Positions 6,647-8,876 of a DNA stretch of 8,876 bases are shown in pieces; within the stretch, counting starts at the first letter, position 1, and every line of letters begins with the position of its first letter. The DNA comes from Gammaproteobacteria bacterium. Lineage in GTDB: Bacteria > Pseudomonadota > Gammaproteobacteria > Steroidobacterales > GCA-2729495. Below the pieces are notes generated by a model that was not told the origin of the DNA, searched no databases, and saw only the letters and a list, made by a program, of their open reading frames with translations. The translations under genes and the position numbers were made by a program. The stretch covers positions 1-8,876 of the forward strand of contig JAHDYN010000050.1 in assembly GCA_023383735.1 (NCBI GenBank), read 5' to 3'.

Positions 6647-6793
6647 ATGATGACCAGTTAATTCAGGCCTCGGGATTAATCTTTTTCGACCAGTTTTCTC
6701 ACACGCCGCCACACTACATATTGGGACACGCCTCTGCACGCCGGAAGCTTGCGGCAAGCCTCGTCGAAGCGCTCGGCAGCAGCTAAAAAACGT

Positions 6794-6799
6794 TATGAT
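6794..6799 (+). promoter_or_regulatory. Possible -10 element for the Deg protease gene
   Basis: TATGAT matches TATAAT at five of six positions and would start transcription near 6806, about 30 nt before the chosen ATG at 6837. No good -35 lies 16-18 bp upstream, and no clear sigma-E (GAACTT/TCTGA) pair was found. Weak on its own. Confidence 0.25.
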
Positions 6800-6836
6800 T
6801 CCGCGTCTTCAATCACCTGCTGAAGGTTTTGTACGC

Positions 6837-8213
6837 ATGACAGGACTTTTCTGTCGGGCTGCGCTCGTGCTGGCCCTTGTCTCGGGCACGGCCGGTGCCC
6901 AGCTGCCGACCCGTGTTGGCAGCCAGGAAATGCCCACGCTGGCGCCACTGGTCAAACAGGTTGAACCCGCCGTGGTCAGTATTGCCACCAAGGGCACCGT
7001 CAACGCGCCCACCAACCCGCTGATGGAAGACCCCTTCTTCCGCCGGTTTTTCGGCTTTCCCGACCAGCAGCAACCGCGGCAGCGCCGGCGCGAGGTGCAA
7101 AGCGCCGGTTCCGGAGTCATCGTCGATGCGGCCAAGGGCTACATCCTGACCAATCACCACGTGGTCGAAAATGCCGAGCTAATCGAGATCTATCTCAATG
7201 ACAACCGCAGCCTGAAGGCCAAGGTGATCGGCTCCGATGCCGGCACAGACATCGCCGTACTGCAGGTCGAAAGCACCAAGAACCTGGTGCAGATGAAGTT
7301 CGGCAATTCCGACCAGGTACAGGTCGGCGACTTCGTGCTCGCGATCGGCAATCCGTTCGGACTGCAGCACACCGTCACTTCCGGCATCGTCAGCGCGCTC
7401 GGGCGCAGCGGCATCAACCCCGATGGCTATGAGGACTTCATCCAGACCGATGCCTCGATCAACCCCGGAAATTCCGGTGGCGCGCTGGTAAATCTGCGCG
7501 GCGAGCTGATCGGCATCAACTCCGCGATCTTCAGCAACAGCGGCGGCAATATCGGTATCGGCTTTGCGATTCCGGTGAACATCGCCAAGTCGATCATGAA
7601 CCAGATACTCCAGTTCGGCGAGGTGAAGCGCGGACTGCTCGGCGTCAGCATTTCCGATTTCAACGAGGACAGTGCCAAGGCCTTCGGCATCGAGGGAACC
7701 GCAGAGGGTGCGCTGGTTCAGGAAGTCGTGAGCGGCTCGGCAGCCGAAACGGCCGGGATCATGGTTGGCGACGTCATCGTGTCGGTCGATGGCCAGAGGA
7801 TCAAGAGCGCATCCGATCTGCGCAACACGATAGGCCTGAAGCGCAGCGGCGAGTCGGTGCGTGTGGATGTCATCCGCGACGGCAAGCGGCGCCAGTTCAC
7901 GACAGTACTCAGCGAAGTCAGCAGCAACGCACAGCTGGACGGCGGCGATGTACACCCGGGCCTTGCCGGTGCCCTGCTCGGCAACCACGACGGCAAGGGC
8001 GACGATTTCACCGGGCCCGGGGTCAGCATCAATGCCGTTGAACCCAACAGTCCTGCAGCTCTCGCCGGCATCCGGCCAAACGACATCATCGTGTCGGTAA
8101 ACCGCAAGCGCGTGCGCAACGTGCGTGAACTGCAGCAGGCGGCGAGCCAGCAGAGCCTGCTGATCATGAGCGTGCGTCGTGGCAACCGGAATCTGCTCCT
8201 GCAGATCCGCTGA
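6837..8213 (+). CDS. degQ: DegP/DegQ (HtrA/MucD)-family periplasmic serine endoprotease
   Basis: This 458-residue protein (DegQ of E. coli has 455) should be exported and should degrade or refold damaged envelope proteins in the periplasm. Numbering from the chosen start, residues 1-21 form a signal peptide with a hydrophobic core (ALVLALVSG) and a likely cleavage after AGA. A short, basic LA-type loop (about 60-88, PFFRRFFG...QRRR) precedes the trypsin-like domain. The catalytic triad is H108 in TNHHVV, D138 in TDIAVL and S213 in GNSGG. Two PDZ domains follow (about 266-356 and 366-458), the first starting at GLLGVSI. The short loop is closer to DegQ/MucD than to DegP. The ATG at 6837 is preferred because GAAGG lies 10 nt upstream and the product begins with a normal signal peptide. 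An in-frame ATG at 6795 would add 14 residues but lacks a ribosome-binding site and overlaps the -10 candidate. Confidence 0.93.
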   Translation: MTGLFCRAALVLALVSGTAGAQLPTRVGSQEMPTLAPLVKQVEPAVVSIATKGTVNAPTNPLMEDPFFRRFFGFPDQQQPRQRRREVQSAGSGVIVDAAKGYILTNHHVVENAELIEIYLNDNRSLKAKVIGSDAGTDIAVLQVESTKNLVQMKFGNSDQVQVGDFVLAIGNPFGLQHTVTSGIVSALGRSGINPDGYEDFIQTDASINPGNSGGALVNLRGELIGINSAIFSNSGGNIGIGFAIPVNIAKSIMNQILQFGEVKRGLLGVSISDFNEDSAKAFGIEGTAEGALVQEVVSGSAAETAGIMVGDVIVSVDGQRIKSASDLRNTIGLKRSGESVRVDVIRDGKRRQFTTVLSEVSSNAQLDGGDVHPGLAGALLGNHDGKGDDFTGPGVSINAVEPNSPAALAGIRPNDIIVSVNRKRVRNVRELQQAASQQSLLIMSVRRGNRNLLLQIR

Positions 8214-8227
8214 GCACCCGAGGAATC

Positions 8228-8876
8228 ATGGCTTCCTATTGCATACCTGGCGGAACGGGCTTTGTCGGTTCACGACTCGTCGCCCATCTTGCGAACCGGG
8301 GACACCGCATCACCGTGCCCACGCGCGATCCCGAGCGCGCCAGGCATCTGCGCATCCAGCCCACGGTACGGATTGTCCGTGCGGACGTGCATGCACCGGG
8401 CACCCTCACCGGCCTGCTCGGCAACACCGATGCCGTCATCAACCTGATCGGCATCCTGAACGAGTCCGGCCGCGATGGCAGTGGCTTCAGGCGCGCCCAT
8501 GTGGAGCTGATGCAGACACTGATCGCCGCCTGCGAAAGCGCCGGCGTATCGCGTCTCATCCAGGTAAGCGCCCTGAATGCCGGCGCGCCCCAGGCCAGCA
8601 GCCACTATCTGCGCAGCAAGGGCGAGGCAGAGGCATTGCTGCGCACTTCGCGGCTCGACTGGACCATCCTGCAGCCATCGGTCATCTTTGGTCCGGACGA
8701 CTCTTTCCTCAACCGCTTTGCCGGACTCCTCAAACTGATCCCCTGGGTGTTTACGCTGCCCATGCCGGACACGCGTTTTGCGCCGCTGCATGTGGATGAT
8801 CTGGTTCTCGCCATCTCCCGCACGCTCGAGGATCCGGATACGACGCACCAGACGCTGCAGCTCTACGGTGCCGAGA
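8228..8876 (+). CDS. Complex I NDUFA9 subunit family / atypical SDR NAD(P)-binding protein, 3'-truncated
   Basis: The frame opens at ATG 8228, with GAGGA a few bases upstream, and runs off the window after 216 codons. The Rossmann nucleotide-binding motif GGTGFVG is at residues 8-14 and places the cofactor at the very N-terminus. Other family marks are INLIGIL (71-77), QVSALNA (112-118), the Y127-x3-K131 pair (YLRSK), LDWTILQPSVIFGP (143-156) and FAPLHVDDL (184-192). This pattern fits the NDUFA9-like branch of extended/atypical short-chain dehydrogenases, related to a mitochondrial complex I accessory subunit. The bacterial role and substrate are not established from sequence. It starts 14 bp after the Deg protease stop on the same strand, so the two are probably cotranscribed. 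A plain NAD-dependent sugar epimerase is less likely given the LDWTILQPSVIFGP and FAPLHVDDL segments. Confidence 0.88.
   Translation, partial: MASYCIPGGTGFVGSRLVAHLANRGHRITVPTRDPERARHLRIQPTVRIVRADVHAPGTLTGLLGNTDAVINLIGILNESGRDGSGFRRAHVELMQTLIAACESAGVSRLIQVSALNAGAPQASSHYLRSKGEAEALLRTSRLDWTILQPSVIFGPDDSFLNRFAGLLKLIPWVFTLPMPDTRFAPLHVDDLVLAISRTLEDPDTTHQTLQLYGAE

Larger units (their letters stand above)
6407..6836. other. Divergent intergenic control region between nrdJa and the Deg protease gene
   Basis: These 430 bp hold no convincing gene. Read from right to left they contain a weak -10-like element for the protease gene, an AT-rich island with a palindrome near 6636, a strong leftward promoter at 6560-6588, a NrdR box at 6531-6546, and the structured leader of nrdJa down to 6407. 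Base composition drops to AT-rich around 6615-6690, unlike the GC-rich genes on both sides. Apart from the short GACCAGTT repeat and weak inverted repeats, I see nothing in 6650-6790 that I can name. Confidence 0.7.

Noticed and set aside
6652..6695. Direct repeat GACCAGTT at 6652-6659 and 6688-6695
   Set aside because: An 8-bp repeat in a region of this size is not unlikely by chance and neither copy is placed sensibly with respect to a promoter.
6563..6757. 64-codon minus-strand open frame across the nrdJ promoter region
   Set aside because: It covers the -35, the -10 and the AT-rich palindrome, has no ribosome-binding site and no family resemblance.
7179..7988. 269-codon minus-strand open frame opposite the Deg protease gene
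   Set aside because: Antisense shadow; the opposite strand encodes an intact catalytic triad and PDZ domain.

Overview
The window is a stretch of GC-rich Gram-negative chromosome, most likely from a gammaproteobacterium. The evidence is lipopolysaccharide core genes of the fused HldE type, a WaaA Kdo transferase, a TolC outer-membrane channel, a split class II ribonucleotide reductase of the kind known from Pseudomonas, and a periplasmic Deg protease followed by an NDUFA9-type dehydrogenase. The gene order does not match what I know of Pseudomonas itself. A Xanthomonadales- or Nevskiales-like lineage is a guess. No mobile element, CRISPR array, rRNA or tRNA gene was seen.

Layout. Positions 1-665 (+) hold the 3' part of a tolC-family gene. 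It converges, with only 20 bp between stop codons, on a leftward block that reads nrdJa (4250-6406), nrdJb (3498-4220), hldE (2014-3447) and waaA (686-1978), all on the minus strand with gaps of 29, 49 and 35 bp. The close packing suggests one transcription unit. The only clear promoter found for it lies upstream of nrdJa: a perfect TTGACA -35, a 17-bp spacer and a TAATGT -10. A near-consensus NrdR box sits just downstream of the predicted transcription start, followed by a roughly 150-nt leader with two hairpins. Upstream of the promoter is an AT-rich island with a 12-bp palindrome overlapped by two DnaA-box-like 9-mers.

To the right, the divergent 430-bp intergenic region gives way to a plus-strand pair: a DegP/DegQ-family periplasmic protease (6837-8213) and, 14 bp later, an NAD(P)-binding 'complex I NDUFA9 subunit family' protein (8228 to beyond the window end).

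How they work together. NrdJa plus NrdJb should reduce ribonucleotides using adenosylcobalamin. HldE makes ADP-heptose precursors and WaaA adds Kdo to lipid A, so the two lower genes supply the LPS inner core. TolC and the Deg protease are further envelope functions. This is mainly conserved core genome. The most interesting signals are the nrdJ control region and the division of redox cysteines between the two RNR polypeptides, not a new system.
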